From: Streptomyces humidus | GTDB taxonomy: Bacteria > Actinomycetota > Actinomycetes > Streptomycetales > Streptomycetaceae | Direction of reading: 5' to 3' | Assembly: GCF_014649655.1 (NCBI RefSeq) | Contig: NZ_BMTL01000001.1 | Location: 310,001 to 374,000 of the forward strand | DNA length: 64,000 bases | In this document: positions 17,876 to 27,369 of the stretch, piece after piece | Position numbering within the stretch: position 1 is the first letter of the stretch | How the letters are laid out: each line of letters begins with the position of its first letter | Translations under genes and position numbers: made by a program | Notes under the pieces: model-generated | Told to the model about the DNA's origin: nothing | What the model saw: the letters and a program-made list of their open reading frames with translations, nothing else | Databases searched by the model: none

Positions 17876-19309
17876 ATGGCCTCTGAGAAGGTCACTGACA
17901 CCGCTGTCACCGACACTCCCGAAGAGGGGTACGAACGCGGGCTCGGCAGCCGCCAGGTCCAGATGATCGCGATCGGCGGCGCCATCGGCGTCGGGCTCTT
18001 CCTGGGCGCCGGGGCGAACATCGCCAAGGCCGGTCCCAGTCTCATCCTGATGTACGCCCTCGCGGGCGGGATCATCTTCTTCATCATGCGGGCGCTGGGC
18101 GAGCTGCTGCTCTACCGCCCGGTCTCGGGCTCCTTCGCGGAGTACTCGCGGGAGTTCCTCGGCCCGTTCTTCGGTTACTTCACCGGCTGGACCTACTGGC
18201 TGATGTGGGTCGTCACCGGCATGGCCGAACTGACGGCCGCCGCGATCTACGTCAACTACTGGTTCCCGGCCGTCCCGCGCTGGGTCACCGCCCTGGTCTT
18301 CCTGGTGGTTCTCTTCGGGGTCAACCTGATCTCCGTGAAGCTCTTCGGCGAGCTGGAGTTCTGGTTCTCGATGGTGAAGGTCACCGCGCTGATCGGCATG
18401 ATCGTGATCGGCCTCGGCGTCCTCACCTTCGGCTTCAGCAGCGCCGGCGACACGGCCGCGGTCTCCAACCTGTGGGCCTTCGACGGGTTCTTCCCCAAGG
18501 GCGTCGGCTCGTCCCTGATGACCCTCCAGGGCGTCATGTTCGCGTACCTCGCGGTCGAGCTGGTCGGTGTCACGGCGGGCGAGTCCGAGAACCCCGAGAA
18601 GACCCTGCCCAAGGCGATCAACACGCTGCCCTGGCGCATCGCGCTGTTCTACGTCGGCGCGCTCACGGTCATCCTGTGCGTGGTGAAGTGGACCGAGTTC
18701 GCACCGGGCGTCTCGCCGTTCGTCGAGGCGTTCGCGAAGATCGGCATCCCGGCGGGCGCCGGCATCGTCAACTTCGTCGTGCTCACGGCGGCCCTGTCGT
18801 CCTGCAACTCGGGCATGTACTCCACCGGCCGCATGCTGCGCAACCTGGCCGAGAGCGGCGAGGCCCCCGCGGCCTTCCGGAAGCTGTCGTCGACGAAGAC
18901 GCCGGCCCTCGGCATCACGGTGTCGGTGCTGTTCATGGGCATCGGCGTGGTCCTGAACTACATCGTCCCGGAGAAGGCCTTCGGCTACGTCACGTCGGTC
19001 GCCACCGCGGCCGGCATCTGGACCTGGCTGATGATCCTGATCAGCCACGTGCTGTACCGCCGCGCGGTCGTCGCGGGCCGGCTGCCCGCGTCCAGCTTCC
19101 CGGCCCCGGGCGGCTCCGCGTTCAGCTGGGTGGCCATCGTGTTCCTGCTCTTCGTCACCGGCCTGATCGCCTACGACGCCGACTCGCGCGTGTGTCTGTA
19201 CGTGATGGCGGGCTGGGCCGCTGCTCTCGGCGTCGGCTGGGCGGTCCTGAAGAACCGCGACCCGCAGATCGCCGCACGGCGCGAGCCGGAGTTCGAGAAG
19301 GTCGGCTGA
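17876..19309 (+). CDS. Amino acid permease, APC superfamily
   Basis: 477 residues from ATG 17876 (MASEKVTDT); an upstream ATG at 17855 adds seven residues and cannot be excluded. Twelve membrane segments. RGLGSRQVQMIAIGGAIGVGLFLGAG is the conserved first-helix region of the AAT family (ProY/GabP/AroP). PVSGSFAEYSREFLGPFFGY and GVTAGESENPEKTLPKAIN are further family markers. It imports an amino acid with protons; the substrate cannot be read from sequence. No linked catabolic gene. Confidence 0.88.
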   Translation: MASEKVTDTAVTDTPEEGYERGLGSRQVQMIAIGGAIGVGLFLGAGANIAKAGPSLILMYALAGGIIFFIMRALGELLLYRPVSGSFAEYSREFLGPFFGYFTGWTYWLMWVVTGMAELTAAAIYVNYWFPAVPRWVTALVFLVVLFGVNLISVKLFGELEFWFSMVKVTALIGMIVIGLGVLTFGFSSAGDTAAVSNLWAFDGFFPKGVGSSLMTLQGVMFAYLAVELVGVTAGESENPEKTLPKAINTLPWRIALFYVGALTVILCVVKWTEFAPGVSPFVEAFAKIGIPAGAGIVNFVVLTAALSSCNSGMYSTGRMLRNLAESGEAPAAFRKLSSTKTPALGITVSVLFMGIGVVLNYIVPEKAFGYVTSVATAAGIWTWLMILISHVLYRRAVVAGRLPASSFPAPGGSAFSWVAIVFLLFVTGLIAYDADSRVCLYVMAGWAAALGVGWAVLKNRDPQIAARREPEFEKVG

Positions 19310-19510
19310 CAGGCCGCCCCCCGGGACTTCCGGCCGCAGGGAGCTCTCGTGGCGCCCCCTCCGGCAGCCTCAGGGACGTCCGCGACGCGGGCCGTTCCGC
19401 ACCGTCCACCGGTGCGGGACGGCCCGCCCGTCGTCCACCGCCCGCCGTGCGCCGCCCGCCGCCCGGAACGCCGCCGCACGGCCCCGAGCCGGTTGCTTAT
19501 CCTGGCGACC

Positions 19511-19933
19511 ATGCTGACCATCACCCGGGCCCTGCACGACCAGATCGTCGCCCACGCCCGCAAGGACCACCCCGACGAGGCCTGCGGCGTCGTCGCGGGC
19601 CCGGCGGGCACGGACCGCCCCGAGCGCTTCCTCCCGATGCTGAACGCGGCCATGTCCCCCACGTTCTACGAGTTCGACTCGGGCGACCTGCTCAAGCTCT
19701 ACCGCGAGATGGACGACCGCGACGAGGAGCCGGTGGTCGTCTACCACTCCCACACGGCGACGGAGGCGTACCCGTCCCGCACGGACATCTCGTACGCGAA
19801 CGAGCCGGGCGCGCACTACGTCCTGGTCTCCACCGCCGACACCGACGGTCTCGGCGAGTTCCAGTTCCGCTCGTTCCGCATCCTGGACGGCGTGGTCACC
19901 GAGGAGGACGTGCGCGTCGTCGAGGCGTACTGA
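19511..19933 (+). CDS. mec: CysO-cysteine peptidase Mec (JAMM/MPN+ metalloprotease)
   Basis: 140 residues. The JAMM zinc site is complete: E23 (HPDEACGVV), H79-S80-H81 (VVYHSHTATEAYPS), S89 and D92 (PSRTDIS). In mycobacteria Mec releases cysteine from CysO-cysteine and regenerates CysO. Here CysO also has a Met-Ala tail beyond Gly-Gly, so this enzyme may first mature CysO, as the JAMM protein QbsD does for QbsE. It is 5.7 kb from cysO-cysM, outside their operon. Confidence 0.9.
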   Translation: MLTITRALHDQIVAHARKDHPDEACGVVAGPAGTDRPERFLPMLNAAMSPTFYEFDSGDLLKLYREMDDRDEEPVVVYHSHTATEAYPSRTDISYANEPGAHYVLVSTADTDGLGEFQFRSFRILDGVVTEEDVRVVEAY

Positions 19934-19958
19934 GGCGCGCCCCCGGCCCACTGCGGCG

Positions 19959-20312
19959 TCATGCGGCCGCGCTCCGCAGCAGCGCCCTGATGGGCCGCCA
20001 CAGCTCCGGGACGACGATGACGCCTGCCGGGACACCGCTGCCGGGCGGGGTGCGCCATATCAGGCCGTCGGGATGGTGCAGGACCGCCGTGATCTCGTCC
20101 GGGGTCGGCGGGGCGGCGTTGCCGCGCAGGTAGACCGCCCGCAGGCCCAGGTTGCGCAGCCTGGTCAGGGCGCGCGCCCGGTTCTGGGCGTGGACGAGGA
20201 CGCGGACGTCCGAGGCGGGGCCCGCGAGGTCCCCTCGGGGGGCGGGGCGGGGCAGGTTCAACGCCACCACCACCATGCCGTCGGGCAGCTTGCAGAAGCC
20301 TCCTGCGGCCAT
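19959..20312 (-). CDS. Hypothetical protein
   Basis: 117 residues, no signal peptide or membrane segment. Starts MAAGGFCKLPDGMVVVALNLPRP; the middle (LVHAQNRARALTRLRNLGL) is basic and helical, and the end (GVIVVPELWRPIRALLR) may form a final helix. Convergent with mec, 25 bases apart. Codon use is normal for a real gene. I do not recognise a family. Confidence 0.7.
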   Translation of the reverse strand: MAAGGFCKLPDGMVVVALNLPRPAPRGDLAGPASDVRVLVHAQNRARALTRLRNLGLRAVYLRGNAAPPTPDEITAVLHHPDGLIWRTPPGSGVPAGVIVVPELWRPIRALLRSAAA

Positions 20313-20385
20313 GCGGTCACACCCCCGTGTGCGTCGGTGTCGAGGTCGGTGTCAATAAGAAGAGCACAGGAGGCACCTAAACACG

Positions 20386-20418
20386 ATCGGCGGCAACCCG
20401 CCAGGGGTTGCCGCCGAT
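20386..20418. terminator. Terminator of the M6 protease gene
   Basis: Perfect 14-base arms ATCGGCGGCAACCC (20386-20399) and GGGTTGCCGCCGAT (20405-20418) with a 5-base loop, 26 bases past the protease stop; on the minus strand TTT follows shortly after. Confidence 0.88.
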
Positions 20419-20444
20419 ACGCGCTCTACCAGCTAAAACGTCGG

Positions 20445-22796
20445 CTACTTCGCCGAGGGGCCGACCTTGACCTTGATCGTCGAGCCGTTCGCGGGCTCGC
20501 TGACGATCTTGATCGAGGTGTTGGTGTCAGTGATCTTGACGCCCGACAGCGGGGTCGAGGCGTCGTAGTACGTCGACCTGCCGTCGTCGAAGACCGGGAC
20601 GCCCGGACGGGACTTGATCTTGACCGCGACGTCCGCCTTGTGCAGCGTGATCGCGTCCGTGCGGTACCTGCTGAAGGTCGAGTCGAAGCTCTGCAGACGG
20701 GCGTTCATCGCGGTGCCGTCGGCCCACTTCAGCGGGGTCGGGTGCGAGTCGACCGGAAGGATCTGGCCCACACCGGGGTGCGCGCTGGTGTTGTTGTCCA
20801 CCTGGGAGGTGTCCCACTTCCAGATCAACAGGCCGTTCTGGTACGCGTAGTGCTCCACCCAGTCGGGGCGGGTCGTGGAGAAGCCGAAGTTGTACGGGCC
20901 GACCTTGAGGGTCTTGTCGTACGACACGTACTGGCGGTTCTCGGCGATGTAGTACTGCGCGTAGTCGTCGCTGACGGACCCGCCGATGCGGGAGAAGCCG
21001 GTCGCCTTCCAGGCCGGGTCGGCGCTCTCCGCGTTGTCGGAGAAGAGCGTGGCTCCGTCGGCCGTCACCTTGATCTCGTCGGCCGTGAAGCCCTTCTGGG
21101 CCACGCCGCCGTCGGTGGCGTAGCGGAAGCGCAGGCTGAGCTTCTTGCCCGCGTAGGCGTCCAGCGGGAACGTCAGCTTCTGGTACGAGGCGACCGTGCC
21201 GGTCAGCGCGGGCTTGCCGCTGCCGTCACGCGGGATCGCGGTGCCGTCGGCCAGCGTGCCGTCGATGGGCGTGTAGTTGGCGCCGCCGTCCGTGGAGACC
21301 TCCACGTACGCGTAGTCGTAGTCCTTCTCGGTGTCCCACCAGGCGTCCATCGTAAGGGCGGCGGAGGACTTGCCGGTCAGGTCGACTTCGCGGGTGAGCG
21401 TGTTGCGCAGGTCGTTGCCGCTGCCGCTCCACCACTGCGTGGCGCCCTCGGCCGGGGCGACCACCTCGGTGGTGACCTTCTTCTCCGGCAACTGGACCAC
21501 GAGGGCCTGGGCGTTCTTGGTGTTGTACTCCGCGACGCCCAGCGTGTGGCTGGACTTGCGGCCCGCCGCGGCGACGTCGTAGTCCAGCCAGCCCAGCTGG
21601 AGCTTGTCCCAGGCGTTCATGTCGCCGGGCAGGTCGCCGATGGCCTTCCGACCGGTGCCGAGCCAGGAACCGGACGACATCAGCGTCCAGAAGCCGGTGG
21701 AGTTCTCGCCGCCGCCGGAGGTGTCGTACTCGTCCGGCAGGCCGAGGTCGTGGCCGTACTCGTGCGCGTAGACGCCGAGTCCGCCGTTCTCCGGCTGGAT
21801 GGTGTAGTCGCCGACCCAGATGCCGGTGTCGCCGACCTGGGCGCCGCCCAGCTTGTTGGTGTCCGGGCCGGTGGCGCCGGCGTCGGTGCCGAAGGCGTAC
21901 CAGCGGTGGGCCCAGATGGCGTCCTCGCCCTGTGCGCCGCCGCCCGCGGACTCGTCCTCGCCGGCGTGCACGATCTGGAAGTGGTCGATGTAGCCGTCGG
22001 GCTCGTTGAAGTTGCCGTCGCCGTCGTAGTCGTAGCGGTCCCACTGGTCGAACGTGGCCAGCTCCGCCTTGATCTGCGCGCTGGTGGCGCCGGCGGCCTT
22101 GCGCTGGGCGACCCAGGCGTTCACGCCGTCCTGGACCGCGTACCAGGCGCCGGTGGTGGCCTTGTTGGAGCCGTAACGGGCCTCGTTGTACGGGACCTTG
22201 ACCCAGTCGGCGACCTCGCCGTCGACCGAGTAGCGGCCCGAGGACTGCTTCTCGTAGTACTTCTTGAGCGACTCGGTGTTCTTGCCGGTCCCGAAGTACA
22301 GGTCCTGGAAGTGCTTCTGGTTGTAGTCCGCCTGCCAGGCCGTGGAGTTGTCCTTGGTCCGGTCGGGCGCGGCTATCCGGTTGTGCAGCGGGCCGGCCGT
22401 GCCGCCGTAGCGGGGGTCGACCTGGTCGCCGAACTCGACCAGGATCGTGAAGATCTTGTCGGTCTTCTCGCGGCCCAGCTCGACGTACTTGCTGTCGCCC
22501 TTACGGCTCTTGAGCTGGACGACTTTGGACCCGTGCCGGTCCTTGACGGACGCCTTGCCGGATATGACCTGCTTGAGAGCCTCCTCGCGCTGCGCGTCCT
22601 GCGTCTTGCTGAGCGGCCCGTCGAAGTCGTGCTCCTTGGCCTTCGCCGGCTGCGGGTCGCGCCGGTCCACCGCCGGGGCCTTCGCCGCGCCGTTCTCGGC
22701 GGCCTGCGCCACGGCGAACGTGGTGTACGTCGCCGAGGCCGCGGCCAGGGCGACGACGGTCGCGACCGTCCGATACGTCCAGGATCTACTGCTCAC
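20445..22796 (-). CDS. Secreted M6-family metalloprotease (immune inhibitor A-like)
   Basis: 783 residues from GTG 22796, chosen because GGGAGGA lies 6 bases upstream; an ATG 15 bases further up would destroy that spacing. Residues 1-35 form a Sec signal ending near AQAAE. A propeptide (about 36-120) precedes the catalytic domain with HEYGHDLGLPDEYD (H345, E346, H349 and downstream Asp), the zinc motif of peptidase M6. Two beta-rich regions follow (TMDAWWDTEKDYDYAYVEV is a typical M6 accessory-domain sequence) and a C-terminal PKD-like tail. A secreted endopeptidase. Its upstream region holds striking TTGACT inverted repeats. Confidence 0.93.
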   Translation of the reverse strand: MSSRSWTYRTVATVVALAAASATYTTFAVAQAAENGAAKAPAVDRRDPQPAKAKEHDFDGPLSKTQDAQREEALKQVISGKASVKDRHGSKVVQLKSRKGDSKYVELGREKTDKIFTILVEFGDQVDPRYGGTAGPLHNRIAAPDRTKDNSTAWQADYNQKHFQDLYFGTGKNTESLKKYYEKQSSGRYSVDGEVADWVKVPYNEARYGSNKATTGAWYAVQDGVNAWVAQRKAAGATSAQIKAELATFDQWDRYDYDGDGNFNEPDGYIDHFQIVHAGEDESAGGGAQGEDAIWAHRWYAFGTDAGATGPDTNKLGGAQVGDTGIWVGDYTIQPENGGLGVYAHEYGHDLGLPDEYDTSGGGENSTGFWTLMSSGSWLGTGRKAIGDLPGDMNAWDKLQLGWLDYDVAAAGRKSSHTLGVAEYNTKNAQALVVQLPEKKVTTEVVAPAEGATQWWSGSGNDLRNTLTREVDLTGKSSAALTMDAWWDTEKDYDYAYVEVSTDGGANYTPIDGTLADGTAIPRDGSGKPALTGTVASYQKLTFPLDAYAGKKLSLRFRYATDGGVAQKGFTADEIKVTADGATLFSDNAESADPAWKATGFSRIGGSVSDDYAQYYIAENRQYVSYDKTLKVGPYNFGFSTTRPDWVEHYAYQNGLLIWKWDTSQVDNNTSAHPGVGQILPVDSHPTPLKWADGTAMNARLQSFDSTFSRYRTDAITLHKADVAVKIKSRPGVPVFDDGRSTYYDASTPLSGVKITDTNTSIKIVSEPANGSTIKVKVGPSAK

Positions 22797-23171
22797 TTGA
22801 TGTCCTCCCACGCACGCGCCCGTGCGCGCGGAAAGGGGGTATCCCTGTCAAGGAAGGTCCGCGCGCTGTTATACGCGTGTAGTCAAGTGACGCCATTTGA
22901 CTACTGGTTTGCGAGAAAAGACAGACCTTGACTTGGACAAGTCAAATGCATTATCGGGAGCCGGTGTTCGCATTGCGGACATATGACGGCAACATGGCGG
23001 ACCCTGACGGACCGTGACGGGCGCGCGGGACCGTCCACCTGATGGACGCCATGACTCCGTGCGCCCCCTGTGCACCGGCACCGTGGGTTAGGTCACGCTT
23101 ACCGTCAGGTCCGCTCGGGCATGCAGCCGAATAGAGTCGAGACCGCCCCCGCTTCCGAGGACACGATTGCC
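22797..23171. other. Intergenic region upstream of the M6 protease
   Basis: 375 bases between the divergent protease and small membrane protein genes. It is locally AT-richer than its surroundings from 22870 to 22960 and contains two inverted repeats of a TTGACT element, listed separately. No gene seen. Confidence 0.6.
22879..22945. promoter_or_regulatory. Pair of TTGACT inverted repeats, probable operators
   Basis: First repeat: GTAGTCAA (22879-22886), 10 bases, TTGACTAC (22897-22904). Second: TTGACTTG (22928-22935), two bases, CAAGTCAA (22938-22945). Both use AGTCAA/TTGACT half-sites in different spacings, 83 to 149 bases upstream of the protease start. On the minus strand TATAAC at about 22869-22874 could be a -10 box next to the first repeat. 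Confidence 0.65.
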
Positions 23172-23519
23172 ATGCCTCGTCCGACTGTCGCACAGCTCAC
23201 GTACGGGTCCTGCACCGTCATCTTCTCGACGCTCGCCATGCTGCTGCTGTCACAGACGAGTTCGGGCCCAGGGATCGCCGTCGTCGTCGTCGCCGCGGTC
23301 GCGCTCGGCGTGCTCGTCGCCATGACGGTGCCGACGCCGAAGCCGTCGAGGACCGCGGTGGCCCGTTCCGCCGCGAGTGCTCCCGCGAGCCGGCCCCAGC
23401 CCGTCAACGTCCCTGTCAACGTTCCTGTCACCGTTCCCGCGCACGCGCCCGTGCAGGCACCCGTGCCGGCTTCGGTCGCCGCGGCGCCCGAGCCCGTCCG
23501 GGAGCCCACGGCCCCCTGA
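23172..23519 (+). CDS. Small membrane protein with Pro/Val-rich tail
   Basis: 115 residues from ATG 23172 (MPRPTVAQLTYGS), with GAGGA upstream; an ATG at 23121 would add 17 residues. Two hydrophobic segments (about 8-28 and 33-52) are followed by a 60-residue Pro/Ala/Val tail containing NVPVNVPVTVP and APVQAPVPA repeats. The tail looks disordered. A 22-base perfect hairpin follows the gene. Function unknown. Confidence 0.62.
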   Translation: MPRPTVAQLTYGSCTVIFSTLAMLLLSQTSSGPGIAVVVVAAVALGVLVAMTVPTPKPSRTAVARSAASAPASRPQPVNVPVNVPVTVPAHAPVQAPVPASVAAAPEPVREPTAP

Positions 23520-23540
23520 CCCGCCGCGCCACCGATACCG

Positions 23541-23593
23541 CCGTGCAGACGGCCCGCACGCCCCCTCGGGTGGCGTGCGGGCCGTCTGCACGG
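23541..23593. terminator. Strong bidirectional terminator, 22-base stem
   Basis: Arms 23541-23562 and 23572-23593 are exact inverted repeats (22 bases, beginning CCGTGCAGACGGCCCG) with a 9-base loop, between convergent genes. Confidence 0.88.
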
Positions 23594-23713
23594 CTGCATG
23601 GAGCGGACGCTTCGAGGCCTCGGGTGCGGGCGGCCGGGCGACCGCCACGGCCGGACGGCCGTGGCCCGGACCGGGGCTCCCCGGCCCGGGCGTGAGGGTG
23701 GAGTCCCCCCGGC

Positions 23714-24625
23714 TCAGGCGCGCTTGAGGCGGACCGCCACCGTTTCGGCTGCCGTCACCGGCTGCCCGTAGTCCGGGTCGGTGGCCGTGGCCCGCGCCTC
23801 GACCTCGACGTCTCCGCGCTGGAACGGGGTGTCACCGGTGGGTACGGCCGTGGCGGTCCAGGCCGTGGGCGCGCCCGGGGTGCAGGACACCGGCGCGGTG
23901 AAGGAGCCGCGGATGAGCTTCTGCCTCTTCACCTGCGTGACGTTGCCGGAGACGTCCACCCTCACCGGCTTGCTGCAGCTCACCGTCCCGTGCAGACCGG
24001 CCTTGCCGTTCAGGGTGCTCGCCGTGCCGTCCAGGGCCACGGCGAGACCGAGGTCGAGCTGCGCCGGCGGCGCCGGGTTGTCGATGTGGACTTCACCGCG
24101 CGCCGCGGCGGCGCCTCCCTCGCAGTGCTGCTCGAAGGTGGCATCGAGCTTCGTCACGTATCCCTGCGGGCCGAACTCGACGTCGGCGACGGTGAATTCG
24201 CCGGTGAGCGTGTTGCATCCGCGGCCGTTGCCGCTGAGGTCCAGCCCCGGCTCGGCCGGCCCGTTGAACGGATGGCGGGTGGCGCCGGTGTAGGTGCCCG
24301 GCGCGAGAACCTTGCCGGACGGCGCCGCGAGGTCCAGGGACCACCAGTCACCGTTCGCTCCGTCCAGCTGGAGGTGGACCGCGTTGTGGGCGTTGTCGGC
24401 GGAGATGTCCATGCGGTCCTGGGACGCGGTCGCGTAGGCGTAGGACCGCCCGCCGCTGATGTAGTCGCCCTCGTCGCCGCCGAAGACGAACGACCCCTGC
24501 GTGACGGGCAGGGCGTGTGCCTCGCCGCCGGACAGCAGGCCGGTCGTGCCGGTGGCCATGCCCAGAGTCAGTACGAGGACGGCCGTCGTACGGGCCAGGA
24601 CGCGTGTGGGCGTGCTGAGTGACAT
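23714..24625 (-). CDS. Secreted protein of unknown function
   Basis: 303 residues. Residues 1-38 are a signal peptide with basic start, hydrophobic core and an AHA cleavage site. The mature part is beta-rich: QGSFVFGGDEGDYISGGRSY and HLQLDGANGDWWSLDLAAP look like a sandwich domain, and four Cys (GCNTLTG, QHCEGG, VSCSKP, VSCTPG) could form disulfides. No enzyme motif is visible. Upstream of the terminator and transcribed alone. Related proteins occur in streptomycetes without a known role. Confidence 0.75.
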   Translation of the reverse strand: MSLSTPTRVLARTTAVLVLTLGMATGTTGLLSGGEAHALPVTQGSFVFGGDEGDYISGGRSYAYATASQDRMDISADNAHNAVHLQLDGANGDWWSLDLAAPSGKVLAPGTYTGATRHPFNGPAEPGLDLSGNGRGCNTLTGEFTVADVEFGPQGYVTKLDATFEQHCEGGAAAARGEVHIDNPAPPAQLDLGLAVALDGTASTLNGKAGLHGTVSCSKPVRVDVSGNVTQVKRQKLIRGSFTAPVSCTPGAPTAWTATAVPTGDTPFQRGDVEVEARATATDPDYGQPVTAAETVAVRLKRA

Positions 24626-24881
24626 CGATGGTCCCCCTGAGAGATGAAGTGCCCCGTCGCCGGCCCGTCGTGCGCTTGACGCGTCGGCGGAGCGAGTCTG
24701 CCAACCAGAGGGATCCGCAACAACTGCGTTTTGGGCGAAGGAAGTTGATGTTTCGGCCCACCGTCGGGCGCTCGGACGCCTGGGACCCGGAGGGCCGGGA
24801 CCGCCTCTTCGGCGGGGTCGTCGGCGGGGACTTCGGCCGGTTCGTCGGCGGGGTGGTCGGCGGGGGTGGTCGGCGGGGACT

Positions 24882-25604
24882 TCAGCCGGTGCTGACGACC
24901 ACCGTCTTGGCCGCCTTGTCGTGCAGGCCCTGCTTGTACGGCTTGTCGAAGTAGCTCCAGCCGCCGCAGATCGCCGTCCACAGACAGGCGCAGCAGAAGG
25001 CGAACGGCACCCACAGGACCAGCGCCCGGATCAGCGACGTCTGCACGGAGGGCGTCGCGCCGTCGTCGAGGTCGGCCACGCGCAGGCCGAGCCACTTCTT
25101 GCCCAGCGTCCGGCCCGTCCTGGCGGTCAGGACCGTGTCGTACCCGACGTACAGGATCACGGCTACGACCTCGCGGCCGAAGGTCTTGCCGAACTCGATC
25201 CTGTCCGCGTTCGTCGTGTAGTTCGCGACCCCGAAGGCCCACGCCAGCAGCGTCACGACGATGAAGACGAGGACCATGTCGATGATCCGGGCGAGCGTGC
25301 GCCGGCCGCTGTCGGCGAGCGGGGGCATCCCGGCGAGCGGATCGGTGGGACGGCCGCCGTACGGGTCACCGCCGTAGGGGCCGCCCCCGTAGGGGTCACC
25401 GCCGTACGGGCCGCCGCCGGAGGGCGGAGGCTGCCCGGCGCCCCCGCCGTACGGCCCCTGGGGGCCTTGAGGACCCTGGGGCCCCTGAGGACCCTGCGGG
25501 GCGTCGTACGGCGAGCCCTGCGGGGGCTGCTGCGGCCGCTTCCTGAACGGGTCGTCCTCCGGCGGCTCGCCGCCGGAGGAGCCGGGGGGCGGTTCGGTGG
25601 TCAT
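24882..25604 (-). CDS. RDD family membrane protein
   Basis: 240 residues. The N-terminal 105 residues are a Pro/Gly/Gln-rich disordered region with GPQGPQGPQ and GGDPYGGGPYGG repeats. Then RDD helices: SGRRTLARIIDMVLVF, RTGRTLGKKWLGLRV and ALVLWVPFAFCCACL. RDD proteins are small integral membrane proteins proposed to be transporters or anchors; the role is open. The second RDD gene lies just upstream on the same strand, 148 bases away. Confidence 0.85.
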   Translation of the reverse strand: MTTEPPPGSSGGEPPEDDPFRKRPQQPPQGSPYDAPQGPQGPQGPQGPQGPYGGGAGQPPPSGGGPYGGDPYGGGPYGGDPYGGRPTDPLAGMPPLADSGRRTLARIIDMVLVFIVVTLLAWAFGVANYTTNADRIEFGKTFGREVVAVILYVGYDTVLTARTGRTLGKKWLGLRVADLDDGATPSVQTSLIRALVLWVPFAFCCACLWTAICGGWSYFDKPYKQGLHDKAAKTVVVSTG

Positions 25605-25752
25605 GCCCCCGAGTCGACCCCGAACCCTCGTGCTCCGCATCCGGCGAGCGGCCGTACGGGGTAGCGGGCACGGGAGTGTGCGGGCGGAGGCGGGATCCCG
25701 AGAGGGCGGGGCCCGAGCGGAGGCCGGGCCCCCGGGGAGGCGGGGCGGGGGG

Positions 25753-27369
25753 TCAGCCCGCGACGAACGTGTGCGCCGCCTTGTCGTGCCAGCACTGGCG
25801 CCACGGCTTGTCGAACAGGCCCCAGACGACGCCCACGACGCCGACCGCGAGCAGTCCGGGAACGCTGTAGACGAGCCAGCGGCGCAGGGCGGCCCCGAAG
25901 GTCGGGGGCTCGCCGCCCTCGATGTCCCGCACGTCCAGACCGAACAGCTTCTTGCCCAGCGTGCGGCCCCACTTGGCGGTCGGCACGGCCTCGTACACGA
26001 TCCCGGAGACCAGCAGGACGGCGAGGACGATCCCCAGGTACACCGACGTCGTGCCGTCGAGCAGCCAGACGGTCACGGTCTCCCCGGTCAGCTTGGCCGC
26101 GTCGATCTTCTCTTTGACGTGGTCGAGGGCCTTCGCGCCGAGCGGCACCGCGGCCGCGCCGGTGACGGCCCCGAGGACGAGCGTGTCGACGAGACGTGCG
26201 GCCAGCCGTTTGCCGAGGCCTGCGGGACGGGCCGAGGCCTGACGCCGGGCCGCCGCCTGGAAGATGTCGTCCACCGGCGGTTTCCAGGGCGCGACGGGCC
26301 CGTCCTCGGCCCCCGCGAGCCGGTGCACCTGCTGCGCCCAGGAGGGCTGTCCGCCGCCGGGGCCGACGGGGGCGACGGGTGCGACGGGTTGCCGGGGGAC
26401 GCTCGCGGCGGCCTGCTGCGGGACCGCCGGGGCGGGCGGCGCGGCCGGGAACCCGGCGGGGCCCTGGGGAGCGGGGGCGGGAGCCGGTGCGGTCTGCGCG
26501 GGGAGGGCCTGCGGGGGGCCGGCCTGCGGGGCGGGGGCGGGCTGGGACGCCGCCGCCCGCTCGGCGGCCGCCTTGCCCGCGCCGAACCCCGGCTTCGCGG
26601 GAGCCGCGCCGCCGGCCGCCGGGACCTGGCCCGGCGTCTGCGCGCCCGCCTGCTCCGGGAACACCGGAGCCGCCGGGAACGCCGAGGACGCCGGGGCGGA
26701 GGTCGGGCCCTGCGTGCCGGGGACGAAGGGCGCAGCGGGCGCGGCGTCCTGGTGGCCCGTGCGCGGGGCCGGGGCGCGGAAGGTGACGGTGCTCTTGTCG
26801 GGGACGAACCCGGGGGCGCCGGGCGGGGCCGTGCCGGGCGGCGATCCGGGCGCCGCGGCGCCCGGCGTCGGGCGGCGGAAGACGAACGTGCCGCCCGGGA
26901 CCACGTCCCCGGCGGCCGGGCCGCCGCCGGGCTCCGGCTCCGCGGGCGGAATCGTCGCCGTGCCGTCCGTGCTCGTCGAGCGGCCCTCGGGCTGTGCCGG
27001 GGCGGGCGAGGGGGACCGCGGGTCGGCGCCCTGCAGAGCGCCCCAGGAGACCCGGCGGTCCTGTTCGCCGCCGAAGCCGGACTGGTGGGCGCGGTCGGCG
27101 CCCCAGGCGGAGGCCGGCTGGGAGGGGCCCCCGTAGGGGTCGGCCGGCGCGGGGTCCTCGTCGAAGAAGTGCGGGCCGGTCTCCTCGACGGAGGGCGCGT
27201 GCCCGCCGGACGGGGGCGTGAGCGGCCGGCCACCGGACGGCGCGGGCCGACTGGTGCCCGGTACCCAGGAGGCACCGTTCCAGTACCGGACGTATCCAGG
27301 GATGGACGGGTCCGGGTAGTACCCCTCGCGGGGCCTGTCGTCGCCGGGGGCCGGGGTGGGGGCGCTCAT
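25753..27369 (-). CDS. RDD family protein with N-terminal DUF2510 domain
   Basis: 538 residues from ATG 27369. The N-terminus GYYPDPSIPGYVRYWNGASW is a DUF2510 domain. About 280 residues of Pro/Ala-rich low-complexity sequence follow, then an RDD membrane domain (GKRLAARLVDTLVLGAV, WGRTLGKKLFGLDV, PGLLAVGVVGVVWG). The layout is the same as in the shorter neighbour, suggesting an old duplication with a longer cytosolic tail. The disordered part may bind partners; function unknown. Confidence 0.85.
   Translation of the reverse strand: MSAPTPAPGDDRPREGYYPDPSIPGYVRYWNGASWVPGTSRPAPSGGRPLTPPSGGHAPSVEETGPHFFDEDPAPADPYGGPSQPASAWGADRAHQSGFGGEQDRRVSWGALQGADPRSPSPAPAQPEGRSTSTDGTATIPPAEPEPGGGPAAGDVVPGGTFVFRRPTPGAAAPGSPPGTAPPGAPGFVPDKSTVTFRAPAPRTGHQDAAPAAPFVPGTQGPTSAPASSAFPAAPVFPEQAGAQTPGQVPAAGGAAPAKPGFGAGKAAAERAAASQPAPAPQAGPPQALPAQTAPAPAPAPQGPAGFPAAPPAPAVPQQAAASVPRQPVAPVAPVGPGGGQPSWAQQVHRLAGAEDGPVAPWKPPVDDIFQAAARRQASARPAGLGKRLAARLVDTLVLGAVTGAAAVPLGAKALDHVKEKIDAAKLTGETVTVWLLDGTTSVYLGIVLAVLLVSGIVYEAVPTAKWGRTLGKKLFGLDVRDIEGGEPPTFGAALRRWLVYSVPGLLAVGVVGVVWGLFDKPWRQCWHDKAAHTFVAG

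Noticed and set aside
20073..22931. Open frame of more than 900 codons on the plus strand
   Set aside because: Antisense of the M6 protease. The protease has a signal peptide, HExxH motif and a ribosome site; the antisense frame has none.
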